64,000 bases of DNA. Origin: Thermohalobaculum sp050330995. GTDB taxonomy: Bacteria; Pseudomonadota; Alphaproteobacteria; Rhodobacterales; Rhodobacteraceae. The stretch is from contig JBHJHI010000002.1 of the NCBI GenBank assembly GCA_050330995.1, forward strand, positions 62,001 to 126,000, in the 5' to 3' direction. Below are positions 41,102-49,177 of this stretch, one piece after another (the first letter of the stretch is position 1; each line of letters begins with the position of its first letter). The position numbers were made by a program, and so were the translations under genes. The notes beneath the pieces were generated by a model. The model had not been told where the DNA came from. It saw only the letters and a list, made by a program, of their open reading frames with translations, and searched no databases.

Positions 41102-42883
41102 ATGGGCGAGCTTCTCTCGGCGGCGCCCGCCGTCGCCACGCTCGCGACGCTCGCGGGCATGTTCGCGCTGTTCGTCTCCGAGCGCTACCCGCCGGAGGTG
41201 GTCGCCATCTGCGGCGTCGCGGTGCTGGTCGGCTGCGGCGTCCTGCCGACGGCCGAGCTGATGGGCGTCTTCGCCAACCCCGCGCCCCTCACCATCGCCG
41301 CGATGTTCGTGATCTCGGGCGCGCTCGTGCGCACCGGCGGGCTCGACGCCTTCGCGCGGCAAGTGACGGAGGCGGCCGAGAACCGTCCGCGCCGCACGGT
41401 CGCGCGCTTCGCCGGCCTCACCGTCGGCGCCTCGGCCTTCATGAACAACACGCCCGTGGTGGTCATGCTGATCCCGATCGCCATGCGCGTCGCGCGCCGG
41501 ATCGGGGTCTCGGCGAGCCAGGTGCTGATCCCGCTCAGCTACGCCGCGATCCTCGGCGGGCTCTGCACGCTGATCGGCACCTCGACCAACCTGCTCGTCG
41601 ACGGCGTCGCGCGCGCGCACGGGCTCGCCCCCTTCGGCCTGTTCGAGATCACGCCGGTCGCGCTGGTGATCGTGGTGGTCGGCCTCGCCTTCGTCGCGCT
41701 CGCCGGCCCGCGCCTGCTGCCGCGCCGCGACGCGATGCTCGACTTCATCACCAACCGAAAGTCGCTGCGCTTCTTCTCGGAGGTGGTGATCCCCGAGGGC
41801 TCCACCCTCGCGGGCCGGCGCATCCCGGACGTGGAGCACTTCAACCGCGAGGGCATGACCGTCATCGACGTCATCCGCGGCGACCTCTCGCTGAGGCGCG
41901 ACATCGCCTCGGTGGTGCTCAAGCCCGGCGACCGGGTGGTGATCCGGTCCGGCGTCAACGAACTGCTCTCGCTGAGGGGCAACCGCGCGCTCAGCCTCGT
42001 GGGCCAGCTCGACCCGATCGGGCAGAAGTCGACCGTCACCGTCGAGGCGCTGATCACCCCCGACTGCAAGCTGGTAGGCCGGCGCATCGGCGACGTGCGC
42101 TTCCGCCGCCGCTACGGGGTCTATCCGCTCGCGGTCCACCGCCGCGCCGAGCGCGTCGGCTCGGTGCTCGACGAGGTGCGCATCCGCGTCGGCGACACGC
42201 TGCTGCTCGAAGGCGATCCCGACGACATCCGCCGCCTCTCGGCCGAGCAGAACCTCGCCGACATCACCCAGCCGACCGAGCGGCCGTACCGCCGCGAGAA
42301 GGCGCCGATCGTGCTCGCGATCCTGGCCTTCGTGGTCGTGGGCGGCGCGCTCGGGGTGATGCCGATCGCGGGGCTCGCGCTGATCGGCGTGGCCCTGGTG
42401 CTGGCCACGCGCTGCATCGACGCCGAGGAGGCGTTCGAGGCGATCGACTTCCGCCTGCTCGCGCTGATCTTCGCCATGCTGGGCGTCGGGCGCGCGCTCG
42501 AGATAACGGGGGCGGTCGAGCTGCTGGTCGGCCCCTCCGAGGGCTGGCTCGCGGGCCTGCCGCCCGGCCTCGCGCTCTGGCTCGTGTTCATGCTCGCCTC
42601 GGTGCTGACAGAGGTGGTCTCGAATAACGCGGTCGCCGTCGTGGTCACGCCGGTGGCGATCGCGGTCGCGGGCACCCTCGGCGCCGATCCGCGTCCCTTC
42701 GTGGTCGCGGTGATGATCGCGGCCTCGGCGAGCTTCGCCACGCCCATCGGCTATCAGACCAACACCCTGGTCTACGCGGCGGGTGGCTATCGCTTCACCG
42801 ACTACATGCGCCTCGGCGTGCCGATGAACCTGATCGTCGGCCTCGTCGCCTGCCTGCTGATCCCACTGGTCTGGCCGTTCTGA
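41102..42883 (+). CDS. SLC13/DASS-type anion permease with TrkA_C (RCK) domains
   Basis: This roughly 593-residue inner-membrane transporter begins at ATG 41102; a GTG directly before it is the alternative. About five or six N-terminal helices include the SAFMNNTPVVVMLIP and GTSTNLLVDG motifs typical of the DASS group. A cytosolic insert of two TrkA_C-like domains (about residues 210-385) follows. The second membrane half has SVLTEVVSNNAVAVVVTP. Substrate may be sulfate, a dicarboxylate or another anion; the sequence does not decide. Confidence 0.88.
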   Translation: MGELLSAAPAVATLATLAGMFALFVSERYPPEVVAICGVAVLVGCGVLPTAELMGVFANPAPLTIAAMFVISGALVRTGGLDAFARQVTEAAENRPRRTVARFAGLTVGASAFMNNTPVVVMLIPIAMRVARRIGVSASQVLIPLSYAAILGGLCTLIGTSTNLLVDGVARAHGLAPFGLFEITPVALVIVVVGLAFVALAGPRLLPRRDAMLDFITNRKSLRFFSEVVIPEGSTLAGRRIPDVEHFNREGMTVIDVIRGDLSLRRDIASVVLKPGDRVVIRSGVNELLSLRGNRALSLVGQLDPIGQKSTVTVEALITPDCKLVGRRIGDVRFRRRYGVYPLAVHRRAERVGSVLDEVRIRVGDTLLLEGDPDDIRRLSAEQNLADITQPTERPYRREKAPIVLAILAFVVVGGALGVMPIAGLALIGVALVLATRCIDAEEAFEAIDFRLLALIFAMLGVGRALEITGAVELLVGPSEGWLAGLPPGLALWLVFMLASVLTEVVSNNAVAVVVTPVAIAVAGTLGADPRPFVVAVMIAASASFATPIGYQTNTLVYAAGGYRFTDYMRLGVPMNLIVGLVACLLIPLVWPF

Positions 42884-43010
42884 CCCTCCCGCGCCGCGGT
42901 GCGACGTTTCGTTTTGGAACGCACAAGTCGATTGCCACGGGCGCGACACTTCGCGAGGCTGACGCCGCGACGGGCGACCAACGGCCCGCGTCCGACAGGG
43001 AGGATCACTC

Positions 43011-44264
43011 ATGCGCACGCTGCTCGCCGGCGCCGCCGCGGCGCTTCTCGCAGCCCCGGCCTTCGGCCAGGGCCAGGACACCCTCGACAAGCTCTCCAAG
43101 TTCCAGTCGACCCATTCGGCCGAGTTCAACGAGATCGCCCAGGGCGGCGCCCGCGCCGAGGCGATCGGCAAGATCCTCGAGCGCATCGAGCTGCCCGACG
43201 GCTTCGAGATCGATCTCTACGCGATCGTGCCCGACGCGCGCGCCGTCACCGTCGGGCCGCAGGGCGTAGTCGCCTTCGTCTCGACCCGCAAGCGCGAGAT
43301 CTGGTCGGTGACCGACCGCGACAAGGACCGCGTCGCCGACGAGGTCAAGAACTTCGCGCCCTCGCTCGACAAGGTGATCCCGCACGGCCTCTGCTTCTCG
43401 AACGACGGCTTTCTCTACACCGTCGAGCAGAACCGGGTGCTGGTGTTCCCGGCGGCCGAGTTCTTCTACGAGTCCGAGGACGTCGCGGCGTTCGAGGTGG
43501 TGCCCCAGGGCGAGCTGATCCCGGTCGAGGAGGAGAGCTACAACCATACCGCGCGCATGTGCGACATCGGCCCCGACGGCAAGCTCTACATCTCGCTCGG
43601 CCAGCCCTACAACGTCGCGCCCGAGGACAAGCTCGATCTCTACGAGGAGGTCGGCATCGGCGGCATCATCCGCATGGACCTCGACGGCTCGAACCGCGAG
43701 GTGTTCGCCTACGGCGTGCGCAACTCGGTCGGCCAGGACTTCCATCCCGAGACCGGCGATCTGTGGTGGACCGACAACCAGGTCGACGGCATGGGCGACG
43801 ACATCCCGCCGGGCGAGCTGAACGTCTCGACCGAGGCTGGCCAGCACTTCGGCCACCCCTGGTTCGGCGGCGGCGACGTGCGCACCACCGAGTACGAGGG
43901 CCAGGAAGTGCCGGTCGACGTCGTCATGCCCGTGGTCGAGACGGTGGCGCACGCGGCCGACCTCGGCATGATGTTCTACACCGGCTCGCAGTTCCCCGCC
44001 GAGTACCGCAACGCCATCTTCTCGGCGCAGCACGGCTCGTGGAACCGCACCGAGCCGATCGGCGCGCGGGTGATGGTCACCACCATCGCCGAGGACGGCT
44101 CGGCGACGATGGAGCCCTTCGCCGAGGGCTGGCTCGACCCGGAGACGGGCGAATACCTCGGCCGCCCCGTCGACGTCGCCCAGCTCGCCGACGGCTCGCT
44201 GCTCGTCTCCGACGATCTCGTCGGCGCGGTCTACCGCATCCACTACACCGGCGGCGCGGAGTAA
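43011..44264 (+). CDS. Sorbosone dehydrogenase family protein (PQQ-dependent sugar dehydrogenase fold)
   Basis: This 417-residue exported beta-propeller protein has a signal peptide (about residues 1-20, cut near AFGQG) and starts at ATG 43011 after GGGAGGAT. Family landmarks include IELPDGFEIDLYA, YNHTARMCDIGPDGKLYISLG, FAYGVRNSVGQDFHPETGDLWWTDN and FSAQHGSWNR. Members oxidise sugars using periplasmic PQQ; the substrate here is unknown. A class I cytochrome c gene follows and is a likely electron acceptor. Confidence 0.9.
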   Translation: MRTLLAGAAAALLAAPAFGQGQDTLDKLSKFQSTHSAEFNEIAQGGARAEAIGKILERIELPDGFEIDLYAIVPDARAVTVGPQGVVAFVSTRKREIWSVTDRDKDRVADEVKNFAPSLDKVIPHGLCFSNDGFLYTVEQNRVLVFPAAEFFYESEDVAAFEVVPQGELIPVEEESYNHTARMCDIGPDGKLYISLGQPYNVAPEDKLDLYEEVGIGGIIRMDLDGSNREVFAYGVRNSVGQDFHPETGDLWWTDNQVDGMGDDIPPGELNVSTEAGQHFGHPWFGGGDVRTTEYEGQEVPVDVVMPVVETVAHAADLGMMFYTGSQFPAEYRNAIFSAQHGSWNRTEPIGARVMVTTIAEDGSATMEPFAEGWLDPETGEYLGRPVDVAQLADGSLLVSDDLVGAVYRIHYTGGAE

Positions 44265-44307
44265 GGTCCGCGCGGCGGCGCCCGGCTCCTCCGGCGGCGT
44301 GCGTCGC

Positions 44308-44353
44308 CCGGGTCCGGGCGCCACGGTACTGTCCGGGTCCGGGCGCCACGGTA
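44308..44353 (+). repeat. Perfect 21-bp direct repeat upstream of the cytochrome c gene
   Basis: The 21 bases beginning CCGGGTCCGGGCGCCACGG occur at 44308-44328 and again at 44333-44353, a 25-bp period, in the 149-base spacer between the sugar dehydrogenase and cytochrome c genes. It could be a duplicated regulator site or a slippage product. Confidence 0.8.
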
Positions 44354-44413
44354 ACGACGATCCAGCGCGCGGCCCGGTACCGCCGGGCGCGCGCCACAGC
44401 CGGAACGACAGCC

Positions 44414-44734
44414 ATGCTCAAGACGCTCATCCTCGCGCTCGCGGCCGTGCTCGCCGCCCGGGCGGCCCCGGCGGGCGACCTCGCCCAGGGGCGGGTGCTC
44501 GCCAAGCGCTGTGCGGCCTGCCACGGCATCGACGGGCTCGCCACGATGCCGATGGCGCCCAACATCGCCGGACACAGCGACATCTACCTCGTGAAGCAGC
44601 TGCGCGCCTTTCGCAGCGGCGAGCGCCAGAACCAGATGATGTCGGTGGTCGCCGGGCCGCTCACCGATGCCGAGATCGACGACCTCGCCGCCTGGTACTC
44701 GGCCATCGAGGTCGAGGTGACGCTGCCGGAATAG
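44414..44734 (+). CDS. Class I cytochrome c
   Basis: This 106-residue periplasmic c-type cytochrome has a signal peptide over residues 1-21. Heme attachment is Cys33, Cys36 and His37 in CAACHG, with methionines after it (MPMAPN; a later QMMSVV) as candidate axial ligands. It likely takes electrons from the preceding PQQ-type dehydrogenase. ATG 44414 is in frame and gives normal length for a small monoheme protein. Confidence 0.9.
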   Translation: MLKTLILALAAVLAARAAPAGDLAQGRVLAKRCAACHGIDGLATMPMAPNIAGHSDIYLVKQLRAFRSGERQNQMMSVVAGPLTDAEIDDLAAWYSAIEVEVTLPE

Positions 44735-44867
44735 CCCGTTCCCAGTCATCGCGGCGAGATCGCGCAGGCGGGCGCGGGATGCGGCGGGTATCGTGCCGTG
44801 GCGCGCGTCGGCGCGATCTGGCATGGTCCGCCCGGCTGGCGGGACTTCGGCGAGGGCGGGCGCGGGC

Positions 44868-45179
44868 ATGAGCGACGACCGGACCATCGCGCCGACGCGA
44901 GCGAAGCCCCAGACGAAGACGGAGCCGCCGCGGCTCTACAAGGTGATCCTGCTCAACGACGATTACACGCCGCGCGAGTTCGTGGTGACGGTGCTGAAGG
45001 CCGTGTTCCGCATGTCGGAGGCGGAAGCCTACTCGGTGATGGCGACGGCGCACAGCCGCGGGGTCTGCGTGGTGGCGGTGTTCACCCGTGACGTCGCCGA
45101 GACCAAGGCCGAGCAGGCGACCGATCACGGACGCCGGCGGGGCTACCCCCTGACCTTCACCACCGAGCCGGAGACGTGA
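44868..45179 (+). CDS. clpS: ATP-dependent Clp protease adaptor ClpS
   Basis: This 103-residue N-end-rule adaptor binds ClpA and delivers substrates with bulky N-terminal residues. YKVILLNDDYTPREFVV (about residues 24-40) carries the NDD and T/F substrate-pocket elements, and MATAHSRGVCVVAVFTRDVAETKA follows. ATG 44868 has CGAGGGCGGG upstream. A clpA gene is not adjacent. A strong hairpin follows the stop. Confidence 0.93.
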   Translation: MSDDRTIAPTRAKPQTKTEPPRLYKVILLNDDYTPREFVVTVLKAVFRMSEAEAYSVMATAHSRGVCVVAVFTRDVAETKAEQATDHGRRRGYPLTFTTEPET

Positions 45180-45180
45180 A

Positions 45181-45211
45181 AGCGCCCCGCCGCGCGGGGC
45201 GGCAGGGCGCT
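45181..45211. terminator. Terminator after clpS (convergent with the VPLPA gene)
   Basis: GCCCCGC (45184-45190) pairs with GCGGGGC (45194-45200) over a 3-nt loop. An alternative outer pairing joins AGCGCCC (45181-45187) with GGGCGCT (45205-45211). It sits between two convergent genes and probably ends both transcripts. Confidence 0.55.
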
Positions 45212-45248
45212 CGAAGCACTGGTCCGCTTCCCGCGGGCAGGCACGGTC

Positions 45249-45875
45249 TCAGCCGCGGCGGCGCGTGCCGACGAGGCCGATGACGCCGAGCCCGAGCGCC
45301 AGCATCGGCAACGCGGCGGGCAGGGGCACCGCCTCGGGCGTGGTCAGGTCGAGCTGCAGGATCGCGGTGCCCATGCCCGTAGCCATGACGAAGCCGAAGG
45401 CGACCACGCTGTAGCTGCCGATCCCGATGTCGCCCATGTCGGTCTCGAAGCGGGCGGTGCCCGACACAGTGCCGGTCAGGCCCGCGGGAACCGCCTCGAC
45501 CGCGTCCAGCGTCACCGCCATGATGGAGCCGCCGACCATGAAATCGTTCACGTTGACGCCCGCGCCTTCCGCGAAGGTGAAGGCGTCGCCCTCTATGTCG
45601 GTCAGCGAGCCCAGGCCGGCGAAGTCGCCCGTGTCGCTCCCAGTCTGCGGGGCGAAGCCGTCGCCTTCGACCGTGACGGTGTCGCCCGCGGTGATCAGGC
45701 TGGTGAAGCTCGCCATGCCGCTGTCGTCGGCGTCGTCGATCGAGACGTTGATCGTGTAGAGGATCTGCGATTGTACGCCGGGCGTGAAGGTCAGCGCCTC
45801 CGCCCCGGTCGAGAAGCCTGCCGCGGCGGCGACCGCCGCAGCCAGGCTCAGCTTGGCCTTCGTCAGTAGAGCCAT
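45249..45875 (-). CDS. Exported protein with VPLPA-CTERM sorting tail
   Basis: This 208-residue protein has a signal peptide (about residues 1-27, cut near EALT) and an acidic, Gly/Asp/Thr-rich body. Its tail has VPLPA, then a hydrophobic helix, then TRRRG, the VPLPA-CTERM exosortase-type signal of Rhodobacterales. Start ATG 45875 is preceded directly by CGGAGGG, an unusually short spacing, but the next in-frame start upstream lies before the predicted transcription start. Function is unknown; surface or matrix material is likely. Confidence 0.85.
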   Translation of the reverse strand: MALLTKAKLSLAAAVAAAAGFSTGAEALTFTPGVQSQILYTINVSIDDADDSGMASFTSLITAGDTVTVEGDGFAPQTGSDTGDFAGLGSLTDIEGDAFTFAEGAGVNVNDFMVGGSIMAVTLDAVEAVPAGLTGTVSGTARFETDMGDIGIGSYSVVAFGFVMATGMGTAILQLDLTTPEAVPLPAALPMLALGLGVIGLVGTRRRG

Positions 45876-45899
45876 CCCTCCGATTCGCCCCCTGTGGAA

Positions 45900-45928
45900 T
45901 TGGTAGTCGAGAGACTTGCGCCGGTCAA
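45900..45928 (-). promoter_or_regulatory. Promoter of the VPLPA-CTERM gene at 45875
   Basis: On the minus strand, TTGACC (45928-45923) and TACCAA (45905-45900) are 17 bases apart. The predicted start near 45893 leaves a leader of about 18 nt containing GGAGGG. It resembles the TTGACC promoter of the other VPLP-tailed gene at 58676. Confidence 0.55.
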
Positions 45929-46070
45929 CGCCCATCTCAAGAAATGGTTTCTTTTGACTTGATTCGATCTGTCAGAGGGATCGCCGTTCGCGCCGGAGGG
46001 TGGTTAATACGTTCTAAATAGGGCACGGCCCGCCATTTTTCCGAACGAAAGACGAGCTGCGCCCGCCTCC

Positions 46071-46099
46071 TTGTTCGTCCTTCCCGGCGAACCTATACC
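46071..46099 (+). promoter_or_regulatory. Promoter of yebC
   Basis: TTGTTC at 46071-46076 and TATACC at 46094-46099 are 17 bases apart, about 30 bases before the yebC start. Confidence 0.55.
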
Positions 46100-46128
46100 G
46101 CGATGGAGAGACACCGGGAGAGGACGCC

Positions 46129-46875
46129 ATGGCCGGCCATTCGAAGTGGGCCAACATCCAGCACCGCAAGGGCCGCCAGGACGCGGCGCGCTCGAAGCTG
46201 TTCTCCAGGCTCGCCAAGGAGATCACGGTGGCCGCCAAGATGGGTGACCCCGATCCCGACAAGAACCCGCGACTGCGCCTCGCGGTCAAGGAGGCCAAGT
46301 CGAACTCGGTGCCGAAGGACGTGATCGACCGCGCGATCAAGAAGTCGCAGGGCGGCGACGCCGAGAACTACGAGGAGATCCGCTACGAGGGCTACGGCCC
46401 CGGCGGCGTCGCCATGATCGTCGAGGCGATGACCGACAACCGCAACCGCACCGCCTCGAACCTGCGCGCCAGCTTCGGCAAGCACGGCGGCAACATGGCC
46501 GAGACCGGCGCGGTCAGCTTCATGTTCGACCGCCTCGGCCAGATCCTCTACCCGCCCGAGGCCGGCGACGCCGAGACGGTGCTGGAAGCCGCGATCGAGG
46601 CCGGCGCCGACGACGTGGAGAGCTCGGAGGACGGCCACGTCGTCTGGACCCAGCCGGGCGATCTCGCCGGCGTCTCGACCGTGCTCGAAGCCGCCCTCGG
46701 CGAGGCGCAGTCGACCCGGATCGTCTGGCGCCCCCAGACGCTCACGCCCGTCGAGGAGGACACCGCCCAGACCCTGATGAAGCTGATCGGGGTGCTGGAG
46801 GACGACGACGACGTCCAGAGCGTGACCGCGAACTTCGACATGTCCGAGGACGTCCTCGCCAAGCTCACGGCCTGA
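46129..46875 (+). CDS. yebC: YebC/PmpR family protein (TACO1 type)
   Basis: This 248-residue protein begins MAGHSKWANIQHRKGRQD, the universal YebC start. It continues with SNSVPKDVIDRAIKKSQGG and YEGYGPGGVAMIVEAMTDNRNRT, covering all three domains. Members were long called transcription regulators and more recently have been linked to translation through difficult sequences. ATG 46129 follows GAGAGGAC. A clear promoter lies just upstream. The next small gene begins 6 bases after the stop and is probably cotranscribed. Confidence 0.96.
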   Translation: MAGHSKWANIQHRKGRQDAARSKLFSRLAKEITVAAKMGDPDPDKNPRLRLAVKEAKSNSVPKDVIDRAIKKSQGGDAENYEEIRYEGYGPGGVAMIVEAMTDNRNRTASNLRASFGKHGGNMAETGAVSFMFDRLGQILYPPEAGDAETVLEAAIEAGADDVESSEDGHVVWTQPGDLAGVSTVLEAALGEAQSTRIVWRPQTLTPVEEDTAQTLMKLIGVLEDDDDVQSVTANFDMSEDVLAKLTA

Positions 46876-46881
46876 GCGCGG

Positions 46882-47169
46882 GTGACGCGGCCGGGCGCTC
46901 ACCCTCTCGACCCGCGCGGCCTGATCCGCGAGGCGTATCGCATCGACGGAATCGGCGCGGAGGACTGCCGCTCGATCTTCTTCGACTGGGCGATGGGCCT
47001 CGCGCCGGGCATCGATCCGGGCGAGGCCGCCACGGCGCTGAAGATCGCCTACGACGCGCCGGCCGACCACCCGATGACCGTGCTCCTCGACGAGGCGGCG
47101 AGCCAGGCGAGCGTCGCGCGCCGCTCCGGCGGCTGGCGCGGGAAGCGTCGCGGCGAGGGACCGAACTGA
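46882..47169 (+). CDS. Small conserved hypothetical protein behind yebC
   Basis: This 95-residue protein has a GTG start at 46882, six bases after the yebC stop. The core LIREAYRIDGIGAEDCRSIFFDWAMGL (read in parts) looks like a conserved helical domain I associate with Rhodobacterales genomes, but it has no named function. The C-terminus is basic (WRGKRRGEG). It has no signal or membrane segment. Cotranscription with yebC is likely. Confidence 0.7.
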   Translation: MTRPGAHPLDPRGLIREAYRIDGIGAEDCRSIFFDWAMGLAPGIDPGEAATALKIAYDAPADHPMTVLLDEAASQASVARRSGGWRGKRRGEGPN

Positions 47170-47302
47170 CGCCGGTCGAGGTCGTCGGCCGACGACGCTC
47201 TCGCGAGCGGGGTCTTCCCGAGGAGGTGTCGCGTCGGTCGCCCGGCCTTCCTCCGAGAGCCCTGTCGTGGGGCGCGGGGTGAGGCGACCGGACGGCCCGC
47301 CC

Positions 47303-47806
47303 CTACGGACCGAGGTCGAGCCGCATCAGCACCTCGTCGTGGTCCACCCCGCCGACCCTGAGCGCGCCGCGGTCGACACCCACCGCCTCGAAGCCCGCCG
47401 CGCGGTAGAGCGCGAGCGCCGCCGCGTTGCCGGCCGTCACCGTCAGCACGAGGGTCTCGACACCCGGCATCGCGCGGCCCGCCTCGACGAGGGCCGCGAC
47501 GAGACGGCCGCCGATCCCGTGCCCGCGCGCCTCGGGCGCGACGTAGAGCCCCCAGAGCGTCGCGCGGTGGCGGGTCTTGAGCCGCCCGCCCGCGCCCAGC
47601 CCGCCGATGGCGAGCAGCCGCCCGTCCGCCTCGGCGCCGAACACGAGGCTGTCGAGGCGCGCCTCGAAGAAGGAGGGCGGCTCCTGCGCCTCCTCCTCGT
47701 GGGCCGCGCCGAAGGCGACGGGTTCGCGCGCGAGCGCGTCGAGGCGCAGCGCGCGGAAGGCGTCCACGTCGGCCCGGGTCAGGCGGCGGATCGCGGCTCG
47801 GGTCAT
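47303..47806 (-). CDS. GNAT family N-acetyltransferase
   Basis: This 167-residue acetyltransferase has RRLTRADVDAFRALRLDAL at the N-terminus, the acetyl-CoA motif VAPEARGHGIGGRLV near residue 90, and NAAALALYRAAGFEAVG near 128, together the typical GNAT motifs. It starts at ATG 47806. The substrate (protein, amine or antibiotic) cannot be read from sequence. It stands alone, convergent with the yebC unit. Confidence 0.9.
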   Translation of the reverse strand: MTRAAIRRLTRADVDAFRALRLDALAREPVAFGAAHEEEAQEPPSFFEARLDSLVFGAEADGRLLAIGGLGAGGRLKTRHRATLWGLYVAPEARGHGIGGRLVAALVEAGRAMPGVETLVLTVTAGNAAALALYRAAGFEAVGVDRGALRVGGVDHDEVLMRLDLGP

Positions 47807-48061
47807 GGCGGGCGAAGGCTAGCCGATCCCCCGGCTCTCGCGGAACGGCGCGGTGTCGCGGGATCGCGGCGAGAGGACGCCACGTCGCGGCGGCGGGACG
47901 AGACGCTCGCTTGAAGCGGACGGCCGGGGCGCCGATAGTCCGGCCACGGCGCCGTCCAGCCGGAGCGACGGGCTCGGGCACCACGACGGCGCGCGACGAC
48001 GAACACCCGGCCGTCGGACCGATCGGGTCGAACGGTCCACCGGATGCCCGGAGGAGGGCGC

Positions 48062-49177
48062 ATGCGCGGCTATCGACGCTCGGCAGGGCTCGTCATCGGC
48101 GCGGTCGTCTGCGGCCTCGGTGCCTGGCGCCTCGCGGCGACCGGGGCCGAGGCGCCGGGGCAGGGCGCTCCCGCGCCGGTCGAGCGGCTGGCGGGTCTGG
48201 TCGAGGCCTTCCCGGACCCCGGCTTCGAGCGCCCCTCGGGCCCCTGGACGCTGTCGCTGCCGGCCGACCACGGCGCCCACCCGGCCGCGCGCATGGAGAC
48301 CTGGGCGATCAGCGCGCGGCTGGAGGACGAGGCGGGGCGGACCATGGGGCTGCACTTCCTGCTCGCGCGCCTCGGGCTCGACGCCGCGCCCGCGGACGAG
48401 GGCGCGCCCTGGGAGCCGCGCGCGCTCTGGGTCGCGGGCGTCGCACTTGCGGGCGAAGGCGAGAGCGCCGTGGTCGAGGAGCGCCTCAGCCGCGGCGCGC
48501 TCGGCAGCGCCGGCCACGACGACGGCACGGTCTGGCTCGACGACTGGTCGATCGACGTCGAGGCGACCGAGGAGGGCGCGCGGCTGACGCTCGACGCCTC
48601 GATCGGCGCCCGGCCGCTCAGCCTCGCGCTGACGCCGGTCAAGCCGGCGGTGGCGGCCGGCGAGGGGGAGGACGCGCCCGCCCGCGGCTTCGCCGTGTCG
48701 CGCCTCGCCGTCGACGGCACGCTCGGCGCCGGCGAGACGCACGCGCGCGTGACCGGGCTCGCCTGGCTCGACAGGCTCTGGGGCGAGGTCCCGCTGCCGG
48801 GCGGGCCGGTCGCCTACGATCGCCTGTCCGTGCAGCTCGACGACGGCACCGACCTCGCCCTCGTGCGCACCCGCCGGCGGGACGGACGCGGCTCGGCGAC
48901 GGTGGAGGGCACCGCGATCGGCGCCGACGGCGTGGCCCGCCCGCGCGGCCCGGCGGTGGCGATGACGCCGACCGCGGCGGCCGAGGGCGACTATCCCCTG
49001 TCCTGGCGCGTTGAGGGCGAGGGGCTCGACCTCGATGTCGCCCCCGCCTTCGAGAGCCGCCCCCGCGAGGGCCTGCTGCCGGCCTGGAACGGTCTCGTGC
49101 GCGTCGCCGGGCGACGCGAGGGCCGGGCGGTCGCGGGCACGGGCACATTGCAACTGACGGGATACGCGACACGATGA
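48062..49177 (+). CDS. CrtC/AttH-like lipocalin-family exported protein
   Basis: This 371-residue protein starts at ATG 48062 behind GGAGGAGGG. An N-terminal hydrophobic helix (about residues 8-30) probably acts as signal or anchor. The body resembles the AttH/CrtC lipocalin-like hydratase family, with an ETWAISARL segment near residue 75 and two beta-barrel-like halves. Such folds bind hydrophobic ligands such as carotenoids or lipids. Its stop overlaps the start of a di-heme cytochrome lipoprotein gene (ATGA). I am unsure of the enzymatic role. Confidence 0.7.
   Translation: MRGYRRSAGLVIGAVVCGLGAWRLAATGAEAPGQGAPAPVERLAGLVEAFPDPGFERPSGPWTLSLPADHGAHPAARMETWAISARLEDEAGRTMGLHFLLARLGLDAAPADEGAPWEPRALWVAGVALAGEGESAVVEERLSRGALGSAGHDDGTVWLDDWSIDVEATEEGARLTLDASIGARPLSLALTPVKPAVAAGEGEDAPARGFAVSRLAVDGTLGAGETHARVTGLAWLDRLWGEVPLPGGPVAYDRLSVQLDDGTDLALVRTRRRDGRGSATVEGTAIGADGVARPRGPAVAMTPTAAAEGDYPLSWRVEGEGLDLDVAPAFESRPREGLLPAWNGLVRVAGRREGRAVAGTGTLQLTGYATR

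Noticed and set aside
38158..41160. Minus-strand frame of about 1000 codons across zapA, 6S RNA and the folate and YmdB-like genes
   Set aside because: It crosses four well-supported plus-strand features and has no recognisable domain.
44297..44360. CRISPR-like repeat before the cytochrome c gene
   Set aside because: Only two 21-bp units with a 4-bp gap; far too short a spacer for CRISPR.
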